A stretch of 64,000 nt of DNA from Pseudothioclava arenosa (GTDB taxonomy: Bacteria; Pseudomonadota; Alphaproteobacteria; Rhodobacterales; Rhodobacteraceae): contig NZ_NTJD01000008.1 of assembly GCF_002358085.1 (NCBI RefSeq), forward strand, positions 62,001 to 126,000, in the 5' to 3' direction. The notes beneath the pieces are model-generated. The model saw only the letters and a program-made list of their open reading frames with translations, was not told the DNA's origin and did not search any database. Both the position numbers and the translations under genes were made by a program. The number at the start of each line of letters is the position of its first letter. Position 1 is the first letter of the stretch. Shown in pieces: positions 1-8,142 of this stretch.

Positions 1-1166
1 ATACTGCGCAGATTACGGGCGACAACATCATGGTCGAGTTTGCCAAAGGCCGCTTCGGGAAGGACGAGGCAGAGTGCGGTTGGATCGATCTGAAAGCGGT
101 CCATCTCCCATTCGAGGTGCTCGATCAGCCTGGGATCGCGCAGGATCTCGGGGCCGAGCCTGATTGAGACGGGTCCGAGGGCTTCGCCCGCCTTTTCCCA
201 GGCGGTAAGAGCCTGAAAGCATTGATAGAGCATGACCTCCCAGTAGCGTGCGGTCAGGCGTGCCGCTGAGATCGCCTGCAACAGCTCGGTTTCAGGCAGG
301 GGCGCGCGGCCCGGATGCGGCCAGACCGGGTGCAGGTCCAGCCCCGAGATCAACCCGGTGTCGGTGCTGAGCTGCGGTTCAAAAAAGGCCTTCACCTGAC
401 CGGCTTCAAGCGCGGCGGCCACCTCGGCGGCGAGGGCGCCGCGGGCCTTGGTCGAGGTTTCAACCTCGCGCGAATAGGCGCGAATCGCACTGGGCCCATT
501 GCGCAGGGCTTCTTCGGCCGCATCTTCTGCGCCGCGCAGCAGGCCGGCGCCGCTGATTTCGGGCGCGCGTGCCATCTGGCAAAACCCGACATGGGCACTG
601 AGCGTCACCATCTGACGCGCGATTGAAAACGGAGTTTCCAGCGCGCCTTGCAGTCGTGTCGAGAGCTGGATCAGGCTTTCGAGATTGAGGTGCCGCGTCG
701 GGTCCAGCAGCACGGCAAACCGTCCCGGCCCGATCTGGAGCACGAAATCGACGTCCCGCACCGTGCCGGCGAGCCGCTCCGCGCAGCGGGTCATGAGTTG
801 TTCGATTTCATCCGGGGCAAGCTGACGCGGGAGTTCGTCCGGCGTGTCGAGCCCGGCGATCAGGCAGGCCGTCAGCTGGTCGTTGAATTGCGCCTTCTCG
901 ACCAGCGCCTCCATGGTTCGGAGCGCGTCCGCGCGTCCGCCCTTGCCCGAAGCGGAGTTGCGCAGCGCCTCAAGCGCCTCGGGTTGTGGAACGGCGATGG
1001 GCCGCGTCATCCAGCCGACGGCGATCGCCGTGGCGGTGACCAGCGACATCGCGCCAAGCCCGAACCAAAGCCCGGCCAGCGCAATCGCAGGCAGAAACAT
1101 CACCATTTCGCGCCGCATCAGGACAGGGCCCGAGCGCACGCCCTTTTCGCCGCCGAAGCTTGCCAT
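1..1166 (-). CDS. Degenerate GGDEF/EAL-domain membrane protein (3' end outside window)
   Basis: The reading frame is open from an ATG at 1166 to the window edge: 388 codons, with the C-terminus missing. Residues about 21-55 are hydrophobic and form one or two membrane spans. A GGDEF-like domain follows, in which the signature position reads IGPGRFAVLL rather than GGDEF. The last visible part aligns with the start of an EAL domain (FFEPQL, then a P-rich stretch and LSRL-type strands). The EAL triad is replaced by LDL in SGLDLHPVW, and the Asn of the usual N-L-S motif is not seen. Both domains therefore look catalytically dead. By analogy with the family, the protein is more likely a c-di-GMP binding or scaffold protein than a cyclase or phosphodiesterase (inference). 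It lies 59 nt downstream of ttcA on the same strand. Confidence 0.75.
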   Translation of the reverse strand, partial: MASFGGEKGVRSGPVLMRREMVMFLPAIALAGLWFGLGAMSLVTATAIAVGWMTRPIAVPQPEALEALRNSASGKGGRADALRTMEALVEKAQFNDQLTACLIAGLDTPDELPRQLAPDEIEQLMTRCAERLAGTVRDVDFVLQIGPGRFAVLLDPTRHLNLESLIQLSTRLQGALETPFSIARQMVTLSAHVGFCQMARAPEISGAGLLRGAEDAAEEALRNGPSAIRAYSREVETSTKARGALAAEVAAALEAGQVKAFFEPQLSTDTGLISGLDLHPVWPHPGRAPLPETELLQAISAARLTARYWEVMLYQCFQALTAWEKAGEALGPVSIRLGPEILRDPRLIEHLEWEMDRFQIDPTALCLVLPEAAFGKLDHDVVARNLRS

Positions 1167-1225
1167 GGCCAACCCCTTTCCAGTTGGAAGCAGGGGCAGG
1201 CTACGGCCGATTGGTCAGCGAAATC

Positions 1226-2110
1226 TTAATCCGCGCGGCGCAAATCCGGGATGTTTTGGTTAAAATCCGATGCTTTTTCGCCTTCGTTCCGCGCGAGGCC
1301 GAGAAAATCGAAGATGTCCGGGTCGCACAGATGCGAGGGGCGCACGTTCATCAGCGCGCGGAACATCACCTGACGGCGGCCGGGCGAGCGGCGCTCCCAT
1401 TCATCGAGGATGCCCTTGACCTGTTGGCGTTGCAGCCCGTCCTGCGAGCCGCAGAGATCGCAGGGGATGATCGGATAGTTCATCTGGGTCGCGAATCTCT
1501 CGCAATCGGCCTCGGCCACGAAGGACAGCGGGCGGTAGACGAACAGGTCGCCCTCTTCGTTCACCAGTTTCGGCGGCATCGTCGCGAGGCGCCCGCCGTG
1601 GAACAGGTTCATGAAGAAGGTTTCCAGAATGTCGTCGCGGTGATGGCCCAGCACCACGGCCGAGCAGCCCTCTTCGCGGGCGATGCGATAGAGATTGCCA
1701 CGGCGCAGGCGGGAACACAGGCTGCAATAGGTGCGGCCCTGCGGGATCTTGTCGACGACGACGGAATAGGTGTCCTGATACTCGATCCGGTGCGGCACGC
1801 CCATGTCTTCGAGGAACTTCGGCAGCACCGTCGAGGGAAAGCCCGGCTGGCCCTGATCGAGGTTGCAGGCGAGCAGATCGACGGGCAAAAGCCCGCGCCA
1901 TTTCAGCTCGTGCAGCACCGCGAGCAGCGTGTAGCTGTCCTTGCCGCCCGAGAGGCACACGAGCCAGCGTGCGCCGCGCTCGATCATGCCGAATTTCTCG
2001 ATCGCGTCGCGGGTTTCGCGCACGATCCGCTTGCGCAGCTTCTTGAACTCGGTGGTCGAGGGCGCACCGGCGAAAAGCGGGTGGATCGGGGCGTCTTCGT
2101 CGTCAAGCAT
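1226..2110 (-). CDS. ttcA: tRNA 2-thiocytidine(32) synthetase TtcA
   Basis: 294-residue PP-loop ATPase that thiolates C32 in tRNA using an iron-sulfur cluster. The ATP-binding P-loop SGGKDS is visible near residue 60. Two CxxC pairs, CSLC (in [11 protein letters not shown]) and CDLC (in [10 protein letters not shown]), match the TtcA cluster and sulfur ligands, and the GHHRDD motif is also present. The ATG at 2110 was chosen because it begins just before the conserved N-terminal [11 protein letters not shown] helix; a longer open frame upstream only reads antisense through yidD. It overlaps the yidD stop by 8 nt, so it is probably translationally coupled and is the last gene of the rpmH-rnpA-yidD-ttcA run. 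Confidence 0.93.
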   Translation of the reverse strand: MLDDEDAPIHPLFAGAPSTTEFKKLRKRIVRETRDAIEKFGMIERGARWLVCLSGGKDSYTLLAVLHELKWRGLLPVDLLACNLDQGQPGFPSTVLPKFLEDMGVPHRIEYQDTYSVVVDKIPQGRTYCSLCSRLRRGNLYRIAREEGCSAVVLGHHRDDILETFFMNLFHGGRLATMPPKLVNEEGDLFVYRPLSFVAEADCERFATQMNYPIIPCDLCGSQDGLQRQQVKGILDEWERRSPGRRQVMFRALMNVRPSHLCDPDIFDFLGLARNEGEKASDFNQNIPDLRRAD

Positions 2111-2372
2111 CGTGCTTCTCCTGCTCGCGCTGCGCATCGAATTCGGGGTCGGCGCCGGGCACCGGGTCATAGCCATGCCCGCCGAGCGGATGGCAGCTGA
2201 GCACGCGCTTTGCCGCCAGATAGCTGCCCTTGAAGGCGCCGTGACGTTCGAGCGCCTCCATCGCATAGGCCGAGCAGGTCGGCTGATAGCGGCAGCCATG
2301 TCCGACATAGGGCGACAGCAGCAGCCGGTAGGCGCGCACCGGCAGGGACACGACCCAGGCGAGCGTGCTCAT
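2103..2372 (-). CDS. yidD: Membrane protein insertion efficiency factor YidD
   Basis: 89-residue member of the YidD (UPF0161) family. These small membrane-associated proteins act alongside YidC/Sec in inserting inner-membrane proteins. The hallmark [15 protein letters not shown] segment, with its conserved cysteines, and the later [12 protein letters not shown] segment are both intact. The start overlaps the rnpA stop by 4 nt (ATGA) and the stop overlaps ttcA by 8 nt. Unlike the common rpmH-rnpA-yidD-yidC order, no yidC follows; ttcA takes its place. Confidence 0.93.
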   Translation of the reverse strand: MSTLAWVVSLPVRAYRLLLSPYVGHGCRYQPTCSAYAMEALERHGAFKGSYLAAKRVLSCHPLGGHGYDPVPGADPEFDAQREQEKHDA

Positions 2373-2881
2373 GCGGCACCGCCTTTGCCGCGGCGGCGGC
2401 CGCGCGGGGCCGGGCCTTCGGGGCGCGGCGGGCGGGGCGTGTCGGAATGGACCGAGGTCAGCGCGCGGCGCAGGTCTTCGAGAAGGTCGGTGAAGTCGCG
2501 GGTGGCGGTGGCACCGGGGCGGCCGACCAGCACGTAATCCCAGCCGGGCCGGGCGGCATCGGTCAGCACAAGCCGCGCGATTTCGCGCAGACGGCGCTTG
2601 GCGCGGTTGCGGGCCACGGCGTTGCCGACCTTCTTTGAACAGGTGAAGCCCACGCGCACCGCCTCGGGGGCGGCGGCCTCGCCGTCATGGCGCGGACGTG
2701 CCTGCAGCAGAAAACCCGGCGTGCCTTGCCGCCGGGCTGAGGCCGCACGCAGGAAATCGGCGCGCTGGCGCAGGATCTGAAGCCTGTGGGGCAGGGCGAC
2801 CTCCGGACAAACGGAAACCGCCGGGGCGCCTCCCGCGCGCCGACCCTTTGGGCCAGTCACGGGTGCCTCCGGCGGTGTCAT
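2369..2881 (-). CDS. rnpA: Ribonuclease P protein component
   Basis: 170-residue RnpA, the protein subunit of RNase P that helps the catalytic RNA process tRNA 5' ends. The family signature is present in GFTCSKKVGNAVARNRAKRR (the RNR-type basic helix), and LRQRADFLRA opens the conserved core. It is longer than the usual roughly 120 residues: about 35 extra residues precede the core, and a basic Pro/Arg/Gly-rich tail follows it. The ATG at 2881 is the first in frame and lies 21 nt after the rpmH stop. A shorter form starting nearer the core cannot be excluded. The order rpmH-rnpA-yidD is the classical arrangement. Confidence 0.92.
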   Translation of the reverse strand: MTPPEAPVTGPKGRRAGGAPAVSVCPEVALPHRLQILRQRADFLRAASARRQGTPGFLLQARPRHDGEAAAPEAVRVGFTCSKKVGNAVARNRAKRRLREIARLVLTDAARPGWDYVLVGRPGATATRDFTDLLEDLRRALTSVHSDTPRPPRPEGPAPRGRRRGKGGAA

Positions 2882-2902
2882 GCCTTGCGGGCCGTTTGGG
2901 CC

Positions 2903-3037
2903 TTAGGCCGAAAGACGCTTGCGACCCTTGGCGCGACGGGCGTTCAGCACCTTTTGGCCGCCTTTGGTGGCCATGCGGGCGCGGAAGCCGTGACGGCGGG
3001 CGCGAACGAGGTTCGACGGCTGGAACGTGCGTTTCAT
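2903..3037 (-). CDS. rpmH: 50S ribosomal protein L34
   Basis: 44-residue, strongly basic protein. It starts [18 protein letters not shown] and ends KGRKRLSA, the standard L34 sequence (large-subunit rRNA binding). The length matches the family exactly. It is the first gene of the minus-strand rpmH-rnpA-yidD-ttcA group. A good promoter lies 67 nt upstream of its start codon (3104-3132). Confidence 0.97.
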   Translation of the reverse strand: MKRTFQPSNLVRARRHGFRARMATKGGQKVLNARRAKGRKRLSA

Positions 3038-3103
3038 AAGTCTCTACTCCGGTTCGGGCCCCAAATCCGCGAGATTCGAGGGCCGAGTGCATTCGAAGCC
3101 CGG

Positions 3104-3132
3104 TCTTTAGAGGGGGATCCGTATCAAGTCAA
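3104..3132 (-). promoter_or_regulatory. Predicted promoter of rpmH operon
   Basis: Read on the minus strand, a -35 box TTGACT (3132-3127) is followed by a 17-nt spacer and a -10 box TAAAGA (3109-3104). This is close to the housekeeping sigma-70 consensus. Initiation would give a leader of roughly 60 nt before rpmH. Confidence 0.65.
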
Positions 3133-3320
3133 TCGACTGACGCGCGATTTTTCGCTCTTTTCACGCATTGCCGAGGGGTTCGGTGCGATCAGCCCTTTTG
3201 CCGATGCCCGGCTCTGCCTATTTATGGGCAAAGACCCGCGGCGAACAGGAAAAAACCGGGGGCATCAAGAAGATGCGGGAGAAAGGCCTGCAGCGGGACG
3301 CTCCGCATTGACGGTGACCA

Positions 3321-4712
3321 ATGGCGCTCAACACGCTCTCAGGCCGGTTTCTGGTGCTGACGACGGTTTTCGTCGTGCTGGCGGAGTTTGCCATTTTGCT
3401 GCCGGGCCTGTCGAATTTCCGCGAGGATTACCTGCTGTCGCGGCTTGAGCGCGCGCAGATCGCCTCGCTGGCGCTGCTGACGACGGACCAGATGATCGAC
3501 GCTGACCTCGAAGAGGAGCTCTTGGCCAATGCCGGCGTGTTCAACGTGGTTTTGCGGCGTGATGCGGTGCGCCAGCTGGTGCTGTCGTCGCCGATTCCCA
3601 GCCCGGTCGTGGCCACCTACGACCTGCGCGAAGACATGGTCTGGCACAAGATTCGCGACGCGCTGGCGGTGCTGGTCGATCCCGAGAATCACGTGATCCG
3701 GGTGATCGGCGATCCGGTGCAGCGCGGCGGGTTGGTGATCGAGGTCACGATGGAGACGGGCGATCTGCGCGTGGCGATGATCGACTACGGGCTGCGGCTG
3801 CTGATGCTCTCGGCGGCGATCGCGATTCTGCTGGCGGTGCTGTTGTTCGCGGCGATGCGGCGGCTGGTGCTGCAACCGATCAGCGGCGTGGTCAGGAAGG
3901 TCGCCGCCTATGCCGAAGCCCCCGAGGATGCGCGCCGCTTCATCGACCCCACCGCGCGGATCGTCGAACTGCGTGTGGCCGAAGAGGCGATTTCCTCGAT
4001 GCAGCACCAGTTGACGGCGGCGCTCAAGCAAAAGGAGCGGCTGGCGCAGCTGGGGCAGGCGGTCGCCAAGATCAGCCACGACCTGCGCAACATCCTGACC
4101 ACGGCGCAGCTGTTTGCCGACCGGATGGAGGATTCGGACGACCCGAGCGTGCAGCGCGCGGCGCCGAAGCTGATGAACTCGATCGGGCGAGCGGTGAACC
4201 TGTGCGAAACGACGCTTGCCTTTGGCAAGGCCGAAGAGCCGCCGCCCACGCTCTCGCGATTCAACCTTGCCGATCTGGCCGCCGAAGTGGTCGAGGGCGA
4301 ACAGCCCCCCGCAGACGCTGCCGAGATCGACTTCGTCACCGATATCGCGCCGGGCCTGCGGATCATGGCCGATCACGAGCAGATGTACCGGGTGATCTCG
4401 AACCTCGTGCGCAACGCGCGCCAGGCGATTGCGGCGACGGGCGCGCCGGGGACGATCGAGATTGGCGCCGGAGAGACCGCGTCGGAATGGTGGATCCGCG
4501 TGCAAGACACCGGCCCGGGCCTGCCTGAGCGCGCGAAGGAGCGCCTGTTTCAGCCGTTCTCGGGCGGCACGCGCAAGGGCGGCACGGGGCTCGGCCTTGC
4601 GATCTCGGCCGAACTGGTGCGCGGCCATGGCGGGCGGCTCGAACTGGTGCGCAGCGATTCGGATGGCACGGAATTTCAGGTTCACCTGCCCAAATCCGCG
4701 GGCGAAGCCTGA
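3321..4712 (+). CDS. Orphan sensor histidine kinase
   Basis: 463-residue inner-membrane histidine kinase. TM1 is at about residues 8-30 and TM2 at about 157-179, with a roughly 125-residue periplasmic sensor region between them. A HAMP-like linker follows (LQPISGVVRKVAAYAE). The phospho-acceptor is His253 in AKISHDLRN. The HATPase domain shows the N box (NLVRNARQAI), G1 (DTGPGLP) and G2 (GTGLGLAI), so the catalytic core looks complete. No response-regulator gene is adjacent. The signal is unknown and the periplasmic part matches nothing I can name. The start is the only ATG before the TM1 segment; its ribosome-binding site is weak. Confidence 0.88.
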   Translation: MALNTLSGRFLVLTTVFVVLAEFAILLPGLSNFREDYLLSRLERAQIASLALLTTDQMIDADLEEELLANAGVFNVVLRRDAVRQLVLSSPIPSPVVATYDLREDMVWHKIRDALAVLVDPENHVIRVIGDPVQRGGLVIEVTMETGDLRVAMIDYGLRLLMLSAAIAILLAVLLFAAMRRLVLQPISGVVRKVAAYAEAPEDARRFIDPTARIVELRVAEEAISSMQHQLTAALKQKERLAQLGQAVAKISHDLRNILTTAQLFADRMEDSDDPSVQRAAPKLMNSIGRAVNLCETTLAFGKAEEPPPTLSRFNLADLAAEVVEGEQPPADAAEIDFVTDIAPGLRIMADHEQMYRVISNLVRNARQAIAATGAPGTIEIGAGETASEWWIRVQDTGPGLPERAKERLFQPFSGGTRKGGTGLGLAISAELVRGHGGRLELVRSDSDGTEFQVHLPKSAGEA

Positions 4713-4748
4713 GCCCCGCATGCGGATTGGCGGGCGTAACAGGGCGCT

Positions 4749-4812
4749 GAAAAAGAAGTTTTTCGTTTTTCGTGTTTTTGACCTTGCAAAGCCCACGCCC
4801 GGGCAGTAAATC
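4749..4812 (+). promoter_or_regulatory. Candidate tRNA promoter with A/T-rich upstream track
   Basis: An unusually A/T-rich stretch (4749-4779, runs of A then T) resembles an UP element. It is followed by TTGCAA (4784-4789), a 17-nt gap and TAAATC (4807-4812), which would start transcription a few bases before the mature tRNA 5' end at 4825. An overlapping TTGACC (4778-4783) is an alternative -35. Confidence 0.4.
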
Positions 4813-4824
4813 GCCCTCCACAGC

Positions 4825-4901
4825 GGACCCGTAGCTCAGCTGGATAGAGCACCAGACTACGAATCTGGGGGTCGGGCGTTCGAATCGCTCCGGGTCCGCC
4901 A
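4825..4901 (+). tRNA. tRNA-Arg (anticodon ACG)
   Basis: 77-nt cloverleaf. The acceptor stem GGACCCG pairs with CGGGTCC. The D-arm is GCTC...GAGC. The anticodon stem CCAGA/TCTGG holds the loop CTACGAA, with anticodon ACG at 4859-4861. The T-arm contains TTCGAAT. The 3' CCA is encoded. A34 would be deaminated to inosine to read CGN arginine codons, as known for this tRNA. No terminator was recognised downstream. Confidence 0.96.
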
Positions 4902-5061
4902 TTTCCTTACATCGCCAGACGTCAGGCGGATCTGACCCTCCGGTCACATCTCCGACCCGGCTTGGCCGCTGCGCGTGCCGAGTAACCGCGCGTGGTTCTC
5001 TGGCGTGAGCCAGAAGGGAAGCCTCTCTGAACCCGGCGATAAATGATGTATGCTTGGCGGC

Positions 5062-5501
5062 ATGGCGCGCGCGTTGAAATCTTTGATCTTTCTTATGGCC
5101 TCGCTTCTGGCGGCTTTTGCGGTCTACGGGGGAAGGGGTATCTTGATGCGGTTCTGGCTGCGGAAGGGCTACGCCCTCGGCCTCGAGCGCAGTCTGAGAA
5201 AAGGCCTGATCCTTGCGCTCTGGCTCGACGCGCTGGAGATGGGGCGCGGGCCTGACGGGTGGATGATCGGGTTTTCGATGCGAGTGAGGCGCTGTTCGGG
5301 GCACCTCCGGCGGAGGTGGCCGAGACGGAGTTTCTCCGGCTGATCGCCGTCCTGATCGCTCCGGCGACTTTTGACCTGCAAGGCGATGAGCGCGCGCTCA
5401 GGGCGCGCGTGGGGCGGATCGAACGCCTGCTCGCGAATGACTGCGCCCCGCTCGATCACGGGGATGTCTGGCTGGAAGGCTGCCGGAGCACGGCGGAATA
5501 G
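5062..5501 (+). pseudogene. Small hypothetical membrane protein gene, apparently frameshifted
   Basis: Two reading frames with coding-like base use abut here. From ATG 5062 the first gives a peptide with an N-terminal membrane segment (SLIFLMASLLAAFAVYGG) and a basic helix, up to ALEMGRGPDGW. Coding-like composition then moves to another frame from about 5259 (GTG), giving DASEALFGAPPAEVAETEF... to a TAG at 5501. Read separately, the first frame would run on to 5343 with an arginine-rich tail that looks non-coding. The simplest reading is one gene of roughly 145 codons with a single indel near 5250-5265. Two overlapping genes, or a sequencing error, are the alternatives. I do not recognise the family. 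It faces the sulfatase gene (5534), 32 nt away. Confidence 0.4.
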
Positions 5502-5533
5502 GCCGGGGAAGCCTGTCGCCTTCTGGGCTGGGC

Positions 5534-7168
5534 CTATTCGAGCCAGAGGCGGCGCTGCAGTTCGACATTACCGCTGAACGCGGTGCTGACGTCTTCGACA
5601 CCAAAGCGTTCGACCAGCGTCGGCGCGGGGGACAGCAGGGACTGCCCCATGTTCGCCTTGCCGTCGCGCAGCCTGTAGCCCAGCAGTTCCAGAAGCGTCG
5701 GATACACGTCGATCATCGCACCCGCCCGCTCGATCTGCCCGGTTTGCCCGGCACCAAGGATGGTTACGAAATTGCGGCGGCTGTCCTCCATTTCGGAAAG
5801 CGCGTCGTCGAGCGTGTTGCGGAAAGCGAGATGGTCGCTCTGGATCAGGATGACCGTGTTCTCGGAGAGGCCGAGGCGGTCGATTTCCGCCAGAAATGCC
5901 TGCACGCGCCGCCCGGTGCAGGCGATTGCGGGGGGGATGTTGCTTTCGCCCTCCGGCGCCGGGGCGCAGTCTTGCGAGAGATAGGCGTCCGGGCCGTGCG
6001 TTGCGAGTGTGAGAGTGCTCAGCAGGAACGGCTGCCCGGCTGCGGCCAGTCGGCGCAATTCGTCGGTCAGGCGCTCGAACAAGAGGTCGTCGTTCATACC
6101 CCAGATATTGCGGCGGGGCTCGTTCTCCCATCCCTCGAACGAGCTGAGACCGCGCACGCGCTGATAGCCGTGGCTCTGGAAGAAAGCGCCCTTGGAGTAG
6201 ATCGCAAGGTCCGACCCGTTCAGGTAACTTGTGGCATAGCCCTCGGCGCCCAGCAGGTCTCCGAGGCATTGTGTGCTGGTCAGGAAGTCCTTGAACTCCG
6301 GCAGCTTGTCGGCATTTTCCGTGTTCTGCCGATCGACGCTGAATACGCCGCGCGGAACAAGCGGTACGCCGCATTGGCTGGCGACGATCCCGCCCGAGGT
6401 GAAGTTGGTGCCCGAGACCTGGCCGATATTCGTCAGCGCAAGGCCGCGGTTTTCAAGATCGGCCAACGCCGCAAAGGCCTCCCGGGTTGCAGGCAGGTCG
6501 CGGTAGTTGCGCTCGAGGCTTTCGAGATAGAAGATGATGACGTTCTTCTTCTGCGCAGGCCGGTGCAGGATTTCCGGCGGCACGACCGAGGACGCGGGCG
6601 CGATCGAGGCGTGCAACGGGTTGGGCACGATCAGTTCGAAGAGGTAACGGCTGATCGGGCTGGCGCTCAGCGTCGCGAGGGCGACGATGGCGATCACGTT
6701 GCGATGGATGCGGTGGCTTGCGCTTAGAATGTAGCCCGCCGCCGCGATCAGCCCGAGCATCGCCAGATACCGCAGGATCGTCGAGGCGAAGCCGTCGAAG
6801 CCGACGGCCAGCATATCGGGTGCGCGGTTCTCGGAGAGGGTCATCAGCAGGTTGCCGACGTCGCCAGTTCCGAAAGCCTCGCGCATGAAGCTGAAGGGCA
6901 GGAGCAGGATGAGGCCGAGCAGCAGCAGGAGCGCAGGGATCAGGAAGGCCCGTGGCCTCTGGGACGGCAGACGCCAGGCGGGCAGCAGCCACGAGAGGGT
7001 CAGTATGAAGCTGACGATGACAGCCCCGAACGCGATCGGGGCAGGCAGACGCAGATAGGGGATGATCCAGCCGATGGCGAATGCGCCGATCACCAGAACG
7101 CTCAGCGCGCGCGCCAATCTCGCCCGGGTGGGCACAGCCGTCTTCGAACTTCGGTCCGCAGCAGTCAT
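5534..7168 (-). CDS. Sulfatase-fold phosphoglycerol/phosphoethanolamine-type transferase (MdoB/LtaS-like)
   Basis: Inner-membrane protein of about 544 residues. Four to five hydrophobic segments fill the N-terminal ~180 residues, and a sulfatase/alkaline-phosphatase-fold domain faces the periplasm. Metal and nucleophile positions are visible: FYLESLE near the domain start, Thr in NFTSGGIVASQCGVPL (typical of MdoB/LtaS-type transferases rather than true sulfatases), and QSDHLA near the end. The family moves phosphoglycerol or phosphoethanolamine from phospholipid to glucans or lipids. The gene directly follows tadC. An alternative GTG start at 7201 overlaps the tadC stop (GTGA); I prefer ATG 7168 because CAGGG lies 9 nt before it. 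Transcription is probably continuous with the tad genes. The acceptor substrate is unknown. Confidence 0.8.
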   Translation of the reverse strand: MTAADRSSKTAVPTRARLARALSVLVIGAFAIGWIIPYLRLPAPIAFGAVIVSFILTLSWLLPAWRLPSQRPRAFLIPALLLLLGLILLLPFSFMREAFGTGDVGNLLMTLSENRAPDMLAVGFDGFASTILRYLAMLGLIAAAGYILSASHRIHRNVIAIVALATLSASPISRYLFELIVPNPLHASIAPASSVVPPEILHRPAQKKNVIIFYLESLERNYRDLPATREAFAALADLENRGLALTNIGQVSGTNFTSGGIVASQCGVPLVPRGVFSVDRQNTENADKLPEFKDFLTSTQCLGDLLGAEGYATSYLNGSDLAIYSKGAFFQSHGYQRVRGLSSFEGWENEPRRNIWGMNDDLLFERLTDELRRLAAAGQPFLLSTLTLATHGPDAYLSQDCAPAPEGESNIPPAIACTGRRVQAFLAEIDRLGLSENTVILIQSDHLAFRNTLDDALSEMEDSRRNFVTILGAGQTGQIERAGAMIDVYPTLLELLGYRLRDGKANMGQSLLSPAPTLVERFGVEDVSTAFSGNVELQRRLWLE

Positions 7169-7197
7169 GGCGCATCGCCCTGATCTGAGGCTGGAGG

Positions 7198-8130
7198 TCA
7201 CCCCCCCGGCTTCAGAGTGGTGAACATCTTGATCAGCATGATCATCACCGGCACCAGCACGATCACGAGGTTGACCGGGAACAGGAAGCCCGCCATCGGG
7301 AACAGCATTTTGACCGGCAAGGCGTTCGCCTTTTCTTCGGCTTTGACCATCCGGGTTTCGCGCATTTCCGTGCTGAAGACCCGCAGCGTCCGGATCACGC
7401 TGGCGCCAAGTTCCTGCGACTGGCGGAACAGGGTGGCGAGGATCTTGGCCTCTTCAACGCCGGTGCGCTCGGCAAAGTTCGCCAGCGCCTCGTGGAGCGG
7501 GCGCCCGGCGCGGGTTTCGAGGCTGATGATCGAAAGATGGAAGCCGAACAGCGGATTGGTGCGCAGGAATTCACGTGCGACCCGGTCCAGCGCGGCTTCG
7601 ATCGACATGCCAGCATCGACGCAGACGATCAGCAGGTCCATCAGGTCGGGGAACAGGCGGCGGGCCTCGGTGAGGCGGCGCGACTGGAAATAGTCGAGCC
7701 CGGCGCTGCACAGGATGAAGGCCACACCCGCCAGCATCATGGCGAGGAGCGCGGACATGGTCGCGGTGACGCCACCGCTGATCGTGTTGAGCGCCGCCCA
7801 GGTCAGGATGAACACGCCAGCCGAGATCGCGAAGCGCAGGACGTTGAAAATCTGCGTGGCCTTCGGGCTCAGGAAGCCCGCGCGGATCAGGCGCATGTCC
7901 AGCCCGTCGGCGGCGGCATTACGCTGCACGTTGTAATAGTGCTGCACATAGGCATGCTCTTCCGAGAAGATCTTGTCGATCTCGGCAAGCTTCCCGCGGC
8001 CGGCGGACCCGACCTTGTCGAGATTGCGGCTGATCTCGCGCCGGCGGGCGACGGTGTTCGCCAGCGTGAAAACTAGGATGAGAACGGCTGCGAAGACCGC
8101 GATGAGGATGACCGTGTCGTTCAGTTGCAC
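7198..8130 (-). CDS. tadC: Tad pilus inner-membrane platform protein TadC
   Basis: 310-residue T2SF/GspF-family membrane protein. It forms the inner-membrane platform of the Tad (Flp) pilus together with TadB. Hydrophobic segments are seen at the N-terminus (residues 7-27), around 95-145 and at the C-terminus (MAGFLFPVNLVIVLVPVMIM). The cytoplasmic GspF core contains LFPDLMDLLIVCVDAGMSIE and ETRAGRPLHEAL, both typical of TadC. It follows tadB by 12 nt and ends against the sulfatase gene. Confidence 0.93.
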   Translation of the reverse strand: MQLNDTVILIAVFAAVLILVFTLANTVARRREISRNLDKVGSAGRGKLAEIDKIFSEEHAYVQHYYNVQRNAAADGLDMRLIRAGFLSPKATQIFNVLRFAISAGVFILTWAALNTISGGVTATMSALLAMMLAGVAFILCSAGLDYFQSRRLTEARRLFPDLMDLLIVCVDAGMSIEAALDRVAREFLRTNPLFGFHLSIISLETRAGRPLHEALANFAERTGVEEAKILATLFRQSQELGASVIRTLRVFSTEMRETRMVKAEEKANALPVKMLFPMAGFLFPVNLVIVLVPVMIMLIKMFTTLKPGG

Positions 8131-8142
8131 TCTCGTCCCTCC

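Noticed and set aside
2103-3132. Origin of replication near rpmH-rnpA
   Set aside because: No DnaA-box cluster and no dnaA gene next to rpmH in this window. In alphaproteobacteria this gene group is often away from the origin.
4902-5042. Attachment site or integrated element next to tRNA-Arg
   Set aside because: No repeated 3' end of the tRNA, no integrase, and no compositional change were seen downstream.
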